A stretch of DNA of 64,000 nt from Pseudopedobacter sp037968815 (GCA_037968815.1 JBBKWF010000019.1:1-64000), one strand, 5' to 3'; positions 41,719 through 51,380 are shown, counted from the first letter of the stretch. Notes: a model not told the origin generated them from the sequence alone. Numbers and translations: made by a program.

Positions 41719-43554
41719 ATGAAAGTAATAATTGCCGAAAAACCATCAGTTGCCCGTGAGTTAGCCAAAGTATTTGGCGCAACAAATAAACAAGCTGGTT
41801 ACATAGAAGGCAAAGGCTACTCTTTTACTTGGGCTTTTGGTCATTTACTGCAATTAGCACCTCCACAAGACTATGGTTTTTACGGCTGGAAACAGCAAAA
41901 CTTACCTATGTTGCCACAAAAATTCAAGTTGGCAATCCGAAAAATAAAAACCAAAGATGGTGTTGTAGAAGACCCGGCAGTTCGCAAACAGCTAAATGTA
42001 ATTAAGAAATTATTTGATGAATGTACCGAAATCATTGTTGCCACGGATGCTGGGAGGGAAGGCGAGCTAATTTTTAGGTATATTTATTATTACTTAAAGT
42101 GCAAAAAACCTTTCCGTAGGTTATGGATTTCTTCGCAAACAGACCAAGCTATTAAAGAAGGTTTTAGAAATTTAAAACCTGGAACAGATTACGATACATT
42201 ATTCAACTCTGCACATTGCAGGTCAGAGTCTGATTGGTTGGTGGGTATGAACGCTACTCAAGCGTTAAGTATTTCTGCAGGTAATAGATCAGTTTTATCT
42301 TTAGGACGAGTGCAAACTCCAACTTTAGCTATGATTTGCAGTCGTTATATTGAGACAAAAAACTTTGTACCAGAGATTTACTTCCAAGTTGCTATACAAT
42401 TAAACAAAGACGAAAGTCTTTTTAGAGCTATCTCTACAAAAAACTTTAAAACCAGAGAAGCAGCTGAAGCAATTTTAGAAAAGGTTTTAGATTTGCCCGG
42501 AGGACATTCTAAAGGAGGTTTGATTGCAAACGTAGAAGCGAAAGCTAGAAAAGAGCCTCCACCATTATTGCATGATTTAAGTAGTTTACAACAAGAAGCA
42601 AATAAAAAAAAGGGATATACCGCAGACCAAACCTTGGGTATTCTACAAAATTTATATGAAAATAAATTGGTTACTTATCCGCGTACCGGTAGTCGTTACA
42701 TAGGTGATGATGTTTTTGCAACCGTTCCTGATTTGATTTCAAAATTCACTAATCATCCTTTATTTGGTAAAGACGCCAGTTTTCTGTTAGAAAATAAGCT
42801 AAACAAAAGGAGTGTAAATGCAAAGAAGGTAACGGATCACCACGCTGTTTTGCCTACCGGAGAAAATGCAGGTCAACTTTCATCAGACCGACAAGCGGTT
42901 TATGACATGGTAGTGGGTCGAATGCTAGAGGCCTTTCATCAAGAGTGTTTAAAAGAGACTACAAAAATTACAGTTACATCAGGTTCTGATTTTGTTGCAA
43001 ACGGAACAGTGATACAGTCTGCAGGTTGGCGTTCAGTTTTTAACGATAACGACGAGGAGAAAAAAGATGAAGATAACGCTACTTTACCAAAAGTAAAAAA
43101 AGGGGAAAAACTAGATATTACCAATAAAGCAGTATTAGAAAAACAAACAAAGCCCAAGCCTTTGTACACAGAAGCAACCTTACTTAAAGCTTTAGAAACT
43201 TGTGGTAAAGATATTGAAGACGAAGAGCTTAGGTATGCTATGAAAGAAAGTGGTTTAGGAACTCCTGCTACACGAGCTTCAATTATTGAAACCTTAATTA
43301 AGCGAGAGTATATAGGTAGAGAAAAGAAAAATCTAGTGCCATCAAAAAAAGGGTTAGCAGTTTACGGGGTTGTAAAAGACCGAAAAATTGCCCAGCCAGA
43401 GTTAACTGGTCAGTGGGAAAAAAGACTGGAAGAAATACGTACTGGAGCTTCTGTTAAAGACTTTAAAACAGAAATTACTGAATACACAAAAACGATAACG
43501 CAAGAGTTGTTGGTTGCTGGAAATAGCTTATATAGTGTGTTAAAGGAAACTTAA
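41719..43554 (+). CDS. topB: DNA topoisomerase III
   Basis: A 611-residue type IA topoisomerase. The Toprim domain opens MKVIIAEKPSVARELAKVFG and has the acidic metal site ATDAGREGELIFRY near 112-125. The active-site Tyr is in LVTYPRTGSRYI, near residue 320. A conserved GLGTPATRASIIETLIKREY lies near 515-534. The protein ends soon after the core without C-terminal zinc fingers, like many bacterial TopB. It decatenates single-stranded DNA links during replication and recombination. It is a core-type copy; no conjugation genes are near. Start is ATG. Confidence 0.94.
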   Translation: MKVIIAEKPSVARELAKVFGATNKQAGYIEGKGYSFTWAFGHLLQLAPPQDYGFYGWKQQNLPMLPQKFKLAIRKIKTKDGVVEDPAVRKQLNVIKKLFDECTEIIVATDAGREGELIFRYIYYYLKCKKPFRRLWISSQTDQAIKEGFRNLKPGTDYDTLFNSAHCRSESDWLVGMNATQALSISAGNRSVLSLGRVQTPTLAMICSRYIETKNFVPEIYFQVAIQLNKDESLFRAISTKNFKTREAAEAILEKVLDLPGGHSKGGLIANVEAKARKEPPPLLHDLSSLQQEANKKKGYTADQTLGILQNLYENKLVTYPRTGSRYIGDDVFATVPDLISKFTNHPLFGKDASFLLENKLNKRSVNAKKVTDHHAVLPTGENAGQLSSDRQAVYDMVVGRMLEAFHQECLKETTKITVTSGSDFVANGTVIQSAGWRSVFNDNDEEKKDEDNATLPKVKKGEKLDITNKAVLEKQTKPKPLYTEATLLKALETCGKDIEDEELRYAMKESGLGTPATRASIIETLIKREYIGREKKNLVPSKKGLAVYGVVKDRKIAQPELTGQWEKRLEEIRTGASVKDFKTEITEYTKTITQELLVAGNSLYSVLKET

Positions 43555-43641
43555 ATAAAAATAATTAAACTTTTTTTAGGTATTTCCGTAAACTAGGATG
43601 TCCTTTAGTGTAAAATATGAAAATCAAAATAAAAAGAATAT

Positions 43642-45426
43642 ATGAAATCAGGTATTTCGTTTTTTAATTGGTCTTTAAAAAAATTATTAAAAGATGAAAA
43701 AGATTCTTTTTTAAAAGCAAAGTATAAGATACTGGTTGCTATTTTTATTATGTTTTTTATAAAGGGTTTTATTGCTGTAGTAACTGCTTTTTATTTTAAC
43801 CAAGATTTTCAGTTACTTAGAGCATCGATCTTTTTAGCGGTTTATTTATTACTTTTTAAAAGTTTGCTAAATAAAACCTTACCCTTTAAAACAATTGCTC
43901 ATATTGTTATTATAGGCAGTTTAGTTCTTGTTTATACAAATATATTTCACACATCCAACTCGGTAAACATAGCTAGCATGCAGTTTGTGTTTACTCTTAT
44001 TCTTTCTAGCTTTTATATTCTTAACTCTCGCTTCGGTATAATTTACTCTATACTAGGGGTAATTCCTATAATAGCATCCTTAGTAATGAATTATGAGCTT
44101 ATTAGTTTTCAAGAATCAGGGTCGCTTGCTTCGCCCGGGTATGAAATAATTGTAGTTTTAAATTTTATTACAATAATTTTCATCCCTTACTTATTTTATC
44201 AAGCCTTCATCAATACATTAAAAGAAAAAGAGGAATTAAATTTAAAACTAAAACAAGCGGTAGATACTGCTAATGAAGCAGTAACGATAAAGTCTAATTT
44301 TCTATCTACCATGTCTCACGAGTTACGGACTCCCTTAAACACGGTAATTGGCACTACAGATTTGTTGCTTGCTGATAGTTACGAACCTCATCAGTCAGAA
44401 AATCTAAAAGATTTAAAATTTTCTGCAAATACGTTATTAACCATTATCAACGATATCCTTGATTACAATAAATTAGATTCGTCAAAACTAACTTTAGAAA
44501 AAATAAAAGTTGACTTAAGTAAGTTACTTAATACTGTTTGTTCAAGTTTATATAAGCAAGCAAATGATAAAAAAATAGATTTAAAACTTGAAATTGATGA
44601 AGAGATAGGTAGCTATGATGTAGTCACTGACCCTACTCGTATAGCTCAAATTTTTTATAACCTAGTTGGTAATGCTATTAAGTTTACTCCAATTGGAGAA
44701 GTTCTTGTAAACTTGAGTGTTTTAAACAAAACCACGGAAGATATAACCATTCGTTTTACTGTTAAAGATACAGGAATTGGGATCAGTAAGGATAAACAAG
44801 AAGCTGTTTTTGAGCCTTTTAGTCAAGCGTCCAATAGTACTACAAGAGAGTTTGGTGGTACCGGCTTAGGGCTTTCAATTGTTAAACGTTTAATTACTCT
44901 TTTTGATAGTCAAATTGGACTAGTCAGTAATGTACAACAAGGTACAACTTTCTGTTTTGATATTAGCTTTAAATATTACCCTAAATCTGAAAAAGTAACT
45001 ACTAGACAAAGTTTAGAAACTATTGTAAATAAGGACATTAGCGATTTGAAAATACTTGTTGCAGAAGATAATATGATGAACAGGGTATTGGTGAAGAAAG
45101 TTTTTGAAAGGTGGAAAAATATCCCGTTTTTTGCTGAAAATGGTCAAGAAGCTATTGATATTGCGTCTGAAAATAAGTTTGATGTTATTTTAATGGATTT
45201 ACATATGCCTGTGGTTGATGGCTATATAGCTGCTAAAACAATAAAACATACCGAAAACAGTATAAACAAGGATACTTACATTATTGCATTTACTGCATCT
45301 ATTTCTGATGAAATTTTAGCAGAAGTTAACGCTTGCGGAATGGAGGATTACATTTATAAACCATTTGATGCAAACGATATGTATCATAAAATAAGAGATT
45401 TTTACCCGCTTAAAAAAAAGGTGTAA
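43642..45426 (+). CDS. Hybrid histidine kinase with multi-span membrane domain and C-terminal receiver
   Basis: A 594-residue hybrid kinase. Residues about 25-190 contain six hydrophobic segments with only short loops, so the sensor is embedded in the membrane. A short coiled linker precedes HisKA with MSHELRTPLNTVIGTTDLLL near 225-245. The ATPase domain has NLVGNAIKFTP, DTGIGISKDK and GTGLGLSIVKRL. The receiver (about 468-590) has Glu-Asp in LVAEDNMMN, phosphoacceptor Asp in VILMDLHMPVVDG and Lys in YIYKPFD. There is no DNA-binding output and no HPt domain, so signal would pass to another protein. Stimulus unknown. Confidence 0.93.
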   Translation: MKSGISFFNWSLKKLLKDEKDSFLKAKYKILVAIFIMFFIKGFIAVVTAFYFNQDFQLLRASIFLAVYLLLFKSLLNKTLPFKTIAHIVIIGSLVLVYTNIFHTSNSVNIASMQFVFTLILSSFYILNSRFGIIYSILGVIPIIASLVMNYELISFQESGSLASPGYEIIVVLNFITIIFIPYLFYQAFINTLKEKEELNLKLKQAVDTANEAVTIKSNFLSTMSHELRTPLNTVIGTTDLLLADSYEPHQSENLKDLKFSANTLLTIINDILDYNKLDSSKLTLEKIKVDLSKLLNTVCSSLYKQANDKKIDLKLEIDEEIGSYDVVTDPTRIAQIFYNLVGNAIKFTPIGEVLVNLSVLNKTTEDITIRFTVKDTGIGISKDKQEAVFEPFSQASNSTTREFGGTGLGLSIVKRLITLFDSQIGLVSNVQQGTTFCFDISFKYYPKSEKVTTRQSLETIVNKDISDLKILVAEDNMMNRVLVKKVFERWKNIPFFAENGQEAIDIASENKFDVILMDLHMPVVDGYIAAKTIKHTENSINKDTYIIAFTASISDEILAEVNACGMEDYIYKPFDANDMYHKIRDFYPLKKKV

Positions 45427-45441
45427 AATCTCTTATTACAA

Positions 45442-45876
45442 CTATTCAAAAGTTAAACTAAATGAATCATCCCATTTAAATGAATTGATTATCCAGCCGT
45501 TATTTCCTTTGTAATAAGTAAACATCATTCTAATCGCGTTTCTCTCGTAACGTACCAAATACGTCTCTCTAATACCTACATCAGCAGATTTTTCATCTTT
45601 AAGTTTAGTTACACCTATCTTTTCGCCAAATCGTTCGTTTAGCAAATCCATATAGTTTTTAGTTTTCACTTTCATATCCGTGATCTCTTTTTCGGGCAAT
45701 GGCCAGTAAGGATATAACTGCTCAAATGCCTCGTCTACCTTGTCCTGGTAAAAAAGATTGACAACTTTTTTTGATAAATCTTGAGTTTGATTAACAGATT
45801 TTAAAGTGTTGCTTTGGGCAAAACAACTTGAAATAAAAAAAGCAATAGTAAACAGGCTAGAAAAAAAACGTATCAT
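45442..45876 (-). CDS. Hypothetical secreted protein, 144 residues
   Basis: The family is not clearly recognised. A signal peptide covers about 1-20 (FFSSLFTIAFFISSCFAQ), with a possible lipobox-like SSC inside it but a better cleavage after CFA. The mature part is alpha/beta with the pattern KVVNLFYQDKVDEAFEQLYP at its start and NNGWIINSFKWDD at its end, which recalls small periplasmic proteins of the SnoaL/DUF3887 kind. It and the next gene upstream share this layout and may be paralogues in function. Operon link to that gene is possible (86-bp gap). Confidence 0.65.
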   Translation of the reverse strand: MIRFFSSLFTIAFFISSCFAQSNTLKSVNQTQDLSKKVVNLFYQDKVDEAFEQLYPYWPLPEKEITDMKVKTKNYMDLLNERFGEKIGVTKLKDEKSADVGIRETYLVRYERNAIRMMFTYYKGNNGWIINSFKWDDSFSLTFE

Positions 45877-45962
45877 AATTTCATGTTTTGGTTAATGTTA
45901 TAAAGTTAAGGGAGTTAAGTAACTAAATACTCAGTAAAAACACTTATAGGGTTACTTATATG

Positions 45963-46538
45963 TTATAATTTATTCAAAATTTGATCCGGAATAAACTCTT
46001 TCAAAAGTTCAAGAATGGTGGGTTCAAGCTCTACAAACTTCCAATCAGTTTTTCCGTTTAACGATATAGCACAAACATTTTTCTCATAATAAATATCGTA
46101 ACGATTGTCTTCAGCAAAAAACTTCACATTTTCTTCGCTATACGTCTCTTTATAAACATTCAGTAATTTGGTGCTATCAACATTAGCAAGTGGTGATGAT
46201 GGTTTAACTGTAATAGAAAGTACTGTGCTGTATTTTAATAAAGAGTAATGTTTTTCCTCAACTAATATTGGTTCATCAATACTTATCACTTTGACATCCT
46301 TAAAACTCAGGGGCATTTGCGGATTATTAAGAGCACTCTCCATGGTCTCTAAAAGGGATGCTCTTGGTGTAATGTCAAACATTTCTTTTGGCATATAACC
46401 CAAGCTTTTATTAAAATCATGATTTATAATGTTCTCAAAATAAGCCAAAAACTCATTTTTTATACGTTCTGTTGCTGTTTGGGAATGAACAGAAATGCTT
46501 GTAATTAGAAGGATTAAAATCAATATTTGTTTTTTCAT
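45963..46538 (-). CDS. Hypothetical secreted protein, about 191 residues
   Basis: The family is not recognised. From the ATG at 46538 the protein begins MKKQILILILLITSISVHSQ, a clear signal peptide; the ATG at 46568 would add ten residues before it and is less likely. The mature part begins with a helix FLAYFENIINHDFNKSLGYM, then strands such as EKHYSLLKYSTVLSITV, and ends GKTDWKFVELEPTILELLKE. The helix plus beta-sheet order again suggests an NTF2-like fold. No catalytic motif is seen. Neighbours are the 144-residue secreted protein and a FUSC transporter 56 bp upstream on the same strand. Confidence 0.6.
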   Translation of the reverse strand: MKKQILILILLITSISVHSQTATERIKNEFLAYFENIINHDFNKSLGYMPKEMFDITPRASLLETMESALNNPQMPLSFKDVKVISIDEPILVEEKHYSLLKYSTVLSITVKPSSPLANVDSTKLLNVYKETYSEENVKFFAEDNRYDIYYEKNVCAISLNGKTDWKFVELEPTILELLKEFIPDQILNKL

Positions 46539-46594
46539 GTTTTTACGAGTTGTACTAATGAATAACAAATATGAAAAATAAGAATTTGGTTTAT

Positions 46595-48718
46595 CTACAC
46601 CTTTTCACTGATTTTTGAAATTTCTGCAGATAAATTTGTAATCAGCTCCAACTGTTCGGTAATTTGTTGGTCAACCTTTTTATCCGATAAATGGATGTGT
46701 AGTTTGGTTTTGGTACTGCCTTCTAATTGATCGTCTATCTTTTCTATGGCTTCCTCTAAATAAAACCGGCTTTTTCTAATTAGTTTTAGCTGTTCTGAGT
46801 TAATGGAAGTAACAGATTCTGTAAAACTTGCAGATAAATTGGCTAAATACGATGATAAGATATGGTTAAGCACCACAAACTTGTGTATTTCTTTAATATG
46901 ATGTTGTTTACTTTTAGGTTCTTGCATCATCCGCTGAAAAGCACCAGCTAAATTGGCTGTATTTACATAAACATTTTTACGGGCCAAACGATACTCGGTA
47001 ACATTGATAGGGATTAAAGACTGTCTTAAAACAATATGCTCTAAATAGTTTAAATTAGCTTTAATCATTTGAGGTAAGTAATTCTTAAATTGTTTCGACT
47101 CCCAATCAGGAAACAATATGTAACTAGATACAAAGGCTAAAAATGAGCCTATTAACGTGTCTATTATCCGTTCACTGGCAATAACTGTTATGCTATTTGC
47201 TACATTAATAAAGCTGAAAAGTATCAGTATAAAAGGTGTTAAAAATATTACGCCGATAATATATTTTATTCTGATAATACTGTAGGTAATTAACATACAG
47301 GCTAATAGAATCATAAATCTAGCCGTTTCATCTTTTATTAGCATCAGGATAACTGTTCCCAATACACCACCTATTAAAGTACCCACAACCCGTTCGTAGT
47401 TTCGCTGTTTGGTATTGCTAAAGCCAGGCTTCATAATTACTAGAATGGTTAAAATAATCCAATAACTATGATGTCCAAAAGAGAACATTTTACCTACAAA
47501 AAAACCAATTAAACAGATAATTGCAAGCCTAAGTGAGTACTTGAAAATACCCGAGCTTAAGTTCATGTTGTTTTTTAAGATTTTCCAATCAAAACTTTGA
47601 TGACTAACAAACCGGGAAAGCTCTGTAGGAGAGGAGTTCTTCTTGGTTTCAATGGTTTCTTTGTCAAAATAATTAGAAATATCTGTTGTTTTATTATAGA
47701 TATTCCTAAGGTTAATTAAAATCTTTTTTAATATCAATGTGGGGGTGCCACTACGTTCAAGCTCGTCTATCTTGTTTTTAAGTTGATCTAATTCTTTAAT
47801 TGATAAATGTATTTTGGTGGGTTTTTGTTGGTGAATTAAGCAAAAGCCGATATAATCTATTTCATCAGCAACTTTATTGATAACCTCTGCAAAAGCGGGT
47901 AGAATATCTAAGCCAGCAAATCGTGTCCTAATGGTTTCGTAATCATTATGTGTAGCCGTAGTTTGCTCAAAAATATCAACCATGTCAACAAAAATCTGAA
48001 CCATTAAACGCCCGGCATTGGTTGTTTCGTTCATCATTTCTCTGGTTTTAAACAAAGCGTCTCTCACATTATCCTGCAACTCACTCACTTTAACCTGTTG
48101 GTCTACAAGCGCTTTAAAGTTGTCTTCCACAGAAATTTCATTACCGTAAAATCTGGCTCTTAAACGCATATACTCACTTACTTCGTTAATACTTTCTCCT
48201 AAGGTGTGTTGCGCATAGCGATAAGGCCTTAGTTTTGAAAAAAGCGTACTTAACAGAAAATACCACACACCACCTCCTAGTACTAAAAATGAGTGTTCAA
48301 ATGGTTTAAGTGATGTTGTTCCGGGGATGATATTCACTACCATTATCAATAAAGCAGCCGTACCTACAGATGCTGCCCTGCTTCCGTAGAGGTAAAACAT
48401 CGAATAGATAAAGCAGAGCAGGAAAATCTCGGTGGCAACCAAATACACACTCCAGTTGATAGAAACGGTTAAAAGTGCTGTTAAAAAAATAAATAAATTA
48501 GTGAACAGCATACCGTTTTTACGGTGCATCCATGGCCCAGGCGTATCAGAAATACTTACACATAGTGCACCTAAAGATAGTGTAATACCTATCTCGAGCA
48601 TATCAAACTGAAAAAACACCAAAGAGGGGAGTAGTATGCCTAAAGTGACTTTAACACCATCAGAAAAATACTGGGTGTACATAAAGTTTTTAAAATCATC
48701 GATTGGATTGCTCTTCAT
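46595..48718 (-). CDS. FUSC family membrane transporter (YccS/AaeB-like)
   Basis: A 707-residue membrane protein of the fusaric-acid-resistance/aromatic acid exporter family. Two membrane blocks of about six spans each lie at roughly 20-165 and 385-530, separated by a helical cytoplasmic region with coiled-coil character. Marks of the family are SDTPGPWMHRKNGML at about 57-71 and the second-half RNYERVVGTLIGGVLGTVI near 433-451. Such proteins export aromatic acids or act in lipid or stress physiology; the substrate is unknown. It diverges from the DEAD-box gene across 107 bp. Confidence 0.88.
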   Translation of the reverse strand: MKSNPIDDFKNFMYTQYFSDGVKVTLGILLPSLVFFQFDMLEIGITLSLGALCVSISDTPGPWMHRKNGMLFTNLFIFLTALLTVSINWSVYLVATEIFLLCFIYSMFYLYGSRAASVGTAALLIMVVNIIPGTTSLKPFEHSFLVLGGGVWYFLLSTLFSKLRPYRYAQHTLGESINEVSEYMRLRARFYGNEISVEDNFKALVDQQVKVSELQDNVRDALFKTREMMNETTNAGRLMVQIFVDMVDIFEQTTATHNDYETIRTRFAGLDILPAFAEVINKVADEIDYIGFCLIHQQKPTKIHLSIKELDQLKNKIDELERSGTPTLILKKILINLRNIYNKTTDISNYFDKETIETKKNSSPTELSRFVSHQSFDWKILKNNMNLSSGIFKYSLRLAIICLIGFFVGKMFSFGHHSYWIILTILVIMKPGFSNTKQRNYERVVGTLIGGVLGTVILMLIKDETARFMILLACMLITYSIIRIKYIIGVIFLTPFILILFSFINVANSITVIASERIIDTLIGSFLAFVSSYILFPDWESKQFKNYLPQMIKANLNYLEHIVLRQSLIPINVTEYRLARKNVYVNTANLAGAFQRMMQEPKSKQHHIKEIHKFVVLNHILSSYLANLSASFTESVTSINSEQLKLIRKSRFYLEEAIEKIDDQLEGSTKTKLHIHLSDKKVDQQITEQLELITNLSAEISKISEKV

Positions 48719-48798
48719 AAAGTAATGTAAAAATAAGCCATTTTTGCCACAAACAGTCTGTTGTAATTAATTAAAAAACTTCACAATTTTTATTTGCC

Positions 48799-48806
48799 TA
48801 CATTTG
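48799..48806 (+). promoter_or_regulatory. -7 promoter box of the DEAD-box helicase gene
   Basis: TACATTTG matches TAnnTTTG and lies 19 bp before the GTG start, predicting a leader of about 13 bases. Confidence 0.55.
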
Positions 48807-48825
48807 CATTTTAAAATACAAAACA

Positions 48826-49953
48826 GTGAATAATTTCCAAGAACTCGGCGTTGATGAACAATTTATCAGAGCTTTAACAGAGAATAACATACAAAAACCA
48901 ACTGAAATTCAACAGAAAGCGATTCCGTTTTTATTGAGTGCAGATGGAAAAGACTTTATTGGTCAGGCACAAACGGGTACAGGTAAAACTGCAGCTTATG
49001 GTTTGCCAATTTTACAGCAAGTAAACCCTGATTTAAAACAGATACAGGCTTTAGTTATTAGCCCGACTAGAGAGCTAGCGCAACAAATTGCAAAACAGTT
49101 GTTTAGGTTTACTAAGTATGCCGATAAAAAGATTTTTACCGAAGCTGTTTATGGCGGAGAAAAAATTGATTTACAGATTAGTAGATTACGTCGTCCAACG
49201 CATATCGTTGTATCAACACCAGGTCGTTTAATTGATTTGTTAGAGCGTAACGCTATCAACCTAGAGAATGTAAAAACAGTTGTTTTAGACGAAGCTGACG
49301 AAATGTTGAGCATGGGTTTTAAAGCCGATGTTGATAAGATTTTAGGCTACACAAATGCTAAAAAAAGCAATACTTGGCTTTTTTCTGCAACTATGCCTGT
49401 GGCTCTAAAAGAAATTATCGAGGAGTTTATGGCTGATGATGCTTTTACCGTAACTGTATCAAAAGAAAATGTGGTTAACGAAAGTATTGCACACCAATAC
49501 GTAATTGCAGATATTAAAGATAAAGTTGACGTACTATCAAGGTTTTTGAAAGCACAAGGGGAGAATCGAGGGATTATTTTCTGTAGAACTAAAGCCGGTA
49601 CACAAAAACTGGAAAAACAGCTTCAGGCAAAAAATATAAAAGCTGAAGCGATCCATGGAGATTTGGGGCAGCGAGATAGAGACCGCGTAATGCGTTTGTT
49701 TAAATCTAAAAGATTGCAAATTTTAATAGCAACAGATATTTCAGCCCGTGGAATTGACGTAGATAATTTAGCATACGTTTTGCATTACCAATTACCAGAT
49801 CAGCTTGAATATTATACACACCGAAGTGGTAGAACCGCTAGGGCAGGCCGAGCAGGCTTTTCTTTAGCATTTGTTGCTCCGTCTGAACTTAGTAAAATAG
49901 CTGATTTAGAGAGAGATCTGAAAATCTCTTTTGAAAAAGTCGAGTCCGTATAA
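48826..49953 (+). CDS. DEAD-box RNA helicase, short core form
   Basis: A 375-residue ATP-dependent RNA helicase. Motifs in order: Q motif with PTEIQQKAIPFLL, motif I AQTGTGKT at about 51-58, Ia SPTRELAQQ, II DEAD in VLDEADEML, III SAT in LFSATMP, V ATDISARGIDVD and VI HRSGRTARAGR. The protein stops just after the second RecA domain (LKISFEKVESV) and lacks the basic or DbpA-type RNA-binding tail of most DeaD/CsdA proteins. The start is GTG. A PAP2 phosphatase gene follows by 15 bp. A cold-shock gene lies 1 kb on. Likely role in RNA unwinding or ribosome assembly. Confidence 0.95.
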   Translation: MNNFQELGVDEQFIRALTENNIQKPTEIQQKAIPFLLSADGKDFIGQAQTGTGKTAAYGLPILQQVNPDLKQIQALVISPTRELAQQIAKQLFRFTKYADKKIFTEAVYGGEKIDLQISRLRRPTHIVVSTPGRLIDLLERNAINLENVKTVVLDEADEMLSMGFKADVDKILGYTNAKKSNTWLFSATMPVALKEIIEEFMADDAFTVTVSKENVVNESIAHQYVIADIKDKVDVLSRFLKAQGENRGIIFCRTKAGTQKLEKQLQAKNIKAEAIHGDLGQRDRDRVMRLFKSKRLQILIATDISARGIDVDNLAYVLHYQLPDQLEYYTHRSGRTARAGRAGFSLAFVAPSELSKIADLERDLKISFEKVESV

Positions 49954-49968
49954 CCTTGGGTAAATTAT

Positions 49969-50679
49969 TTGAATAAGTTTAAGTCTCTTTTTAAGCAGTA
50001 CATTAACGACTACAAGTTAGTTCCAGAATTTAGTACACTCATTATTGCATTTGTGCTAATGGTTATTGCTGTGTTCTGTTTCTTTGGCTTAACTGAAGAA
50101 CTATCAGATAATGAACTGAAAGTTTATGATGATTTTATAATACGGCACATTATTGCTTTTAGAAGTGATTTTTTTACCGATTTTATGAAAAGCATGACCT
50201 TAATTGGTAATCTTATTGGTTATGTGCTCATCATTCCTATTCTTACTATTTTCTTTATTATTAGAAAAAACTGGCGTTTATCACTAGAAATCACCATTGT
50301 CCTTTTATTATCTTCAGGTCTAAATATCATTTTAAAGAACAGTATTGGGAGAGAACGTCCGCCAGAAATTGATAGGTTGGTCTTTGCCGATTTTTATAGT
50401 TTTCCGAGTGGACATGCCATGAGTGCCATTACATTTTATGGTTTTATTATTTATTTATGCTTTATTCTAATAAAAAAGGCATGGTTAAAGTATATTATCA
50501 TATTGCTTTGTATAACAATTACTATACTTATTGGTGTTAGTAGAGTTTACTTGGGTGTGCATTATCCTTCGGATATTTTAGCAGGATATATTGCAGGCTT
50601 AGCTTGGTTAATGTTCTGTATTATCATATTGAATTTAATTACTTTGAGTAAACTCAAGTTAAAAGAATCCCATATTTAA
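49969..50679 (+). CDS. PAP2-superfamily membrane phosphatase
   Basis: A 236-residue, six-span membrane phosphatase. The three catalytic blocks are KNSIGRERPP at about 123-132, the FPSGHAMSA block near 145-153 with its acid-base His, and SRVYLGVHYPSDIL near 186-199 with the nucleophile His. Such enzymes remove phosphate from undecaprenyl pyrophosphate, phosphatidate or lipid A parts on the outer side of the inner membrane. The substrate is not readable. The start is a TTG at 49969, 15 bp after the helicase stop, and no ATG lies nearby in frame, so the two are probably co-transcribed. Confidence 0.92.
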   Translation: MNKFKSLFKQYINDYKLVPEFSTLIIAFVLMVIAVFCFFGLTEELSDNELKVYDDFIIRHIIAFRSDFFTDFMKSMTLIGNLIGYVLIIPILTIFFIIRKNWRLSLEITIVLLLSSGLNIILKNSIGRERPPEIDRLVFADFYSFPSGHAMSAITFYGFIIYLCFILIKKAWLKYIIILLCITITILIGVSRVYLGVHYPSDILAGYIAGLAWLMFCIIILNLITLSKLKLKESHI

Positions 50680-50713
50680 AATTAACAATATTATTAATAT
50701 CACGTTAAAATGC

Positions 50714-50721
50714 TATCTTTG
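50714..50721 (+). promoter_or_regulatory. -7 promoter box of the cold-shock gene
   Basis: TATCTTTG matches TAnnTTTG. Transcription from about 50728 would give a leader near 197 bases before the ATG at 50925, unusually long compared with other genes here. Confidence 0.5.
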
Positions 50722-50765
50722 TAAAATTCAAAAGCATTTCAAATCCTTTAGCGAAATTTTTAGAA

Positions 50766-50802
50766 CGGTTTTTTTAACCGAAAACACGATTATTGGTGTT
50801 TT
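50766..50802 (+). promoter_or_regulatory. Tandem hairpins in the long leader of the cold-shock gene
   Basis: Two hairpins stand back to back: CGGTT-TTTTT-AACCG at 50766-50780 and AAAACAC with GTGTTTT at 50781-50787 and 50796-50802. They lie in the predicted 5' untranslated region. Structured leaders of this length control cold-shock mRNAs in other bacteria by changing fold with temperature. Confidence 0.45.
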
Positions 50803-50924
50803 AAAATACGCTTATTTGCAATTATCTTTCAATTTCAGTATTGATACAGTCAATAACCAAATTGAATTTCATTAGCTTGATTTTTGCTTTGATGTAAAAT
50901 AGATTTAAAAAAGAAAAATAATCA

Positions 50925-51374
50925 ATGGGTAGATCACAGGAAACTTTTAGTAAAAAAGAGAATGAAAAAAAGCGTTTAAAAAAGAGACAAGAGAAACAGC
51001 AGAAAAAAGATGAACGTAAAGAAAACTCTTCGGACGGTAGCTTGGAAAATATGATGGCTTACGTGGATGAATATGGTAACATTACAGACACTCCACCAGA
51101 TCCAATCCGTAAGAAAAAAGAAATTGACGCAAGTACAATCGAAATTGGTGTGCCTAAGCAAGAAGCTGAAGATTTAACGCTTCCTAAGAAAGGTAAAATT
51201 GATTTCTTTAATGATCAAAAAGGCTTTGGATTTATCCGTGAGGATGGTACACAAGAGAAATACTTTGTACACGTTCATGGTTTAACAGAAGAAGTACGTG
51301 AAGGTGATAAAGTAAGTTTTGAGCTTGAAAAAGGATTAAAAGGAATGAACGCAGTCAACGTTAAAAGGATATAA
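50925..51374 (+). CDS. Cold-shock domain protein with basic N-terminal extension
   Basis: A 149-residue protein with a C-terminal cold-shock domain (about 85-149). RNP1 is KGFGFIRED and RNP2 is KYFVHVHGL, where one of the usual Phe residues is Tyr. The first 45 residues are a highly charged Lys/Arg/Glu helix (KKENEKKRLKKRQEKQQKKD), likely an extra RNA-binding arm, followed by an acidic linker with MAYVDEYGNITDTPPDP. This extended architecture is common in Bacteroidota CSPs. It probably acts as an RNA chaperone. It has its own promoter and long leader and lies downstream of a DEAD-box helicase, which fits cold adaptation. Confidence 0.93.
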   Translation: MGRSQETFSKKENEKKRLKKRQEKQQKKDERKENSSDGSLENMMAYVDEYGNITDTPPDPIRKKKEIDASTIEIGVPKQEAEDLTLPKKGKIDFFNDQKGFGFIREDGTQEKYFVHVHGLTEEVREGDKVSFELEKGLKGMNAVNVKRI

Positions 51375-51380
51375 TATTTT

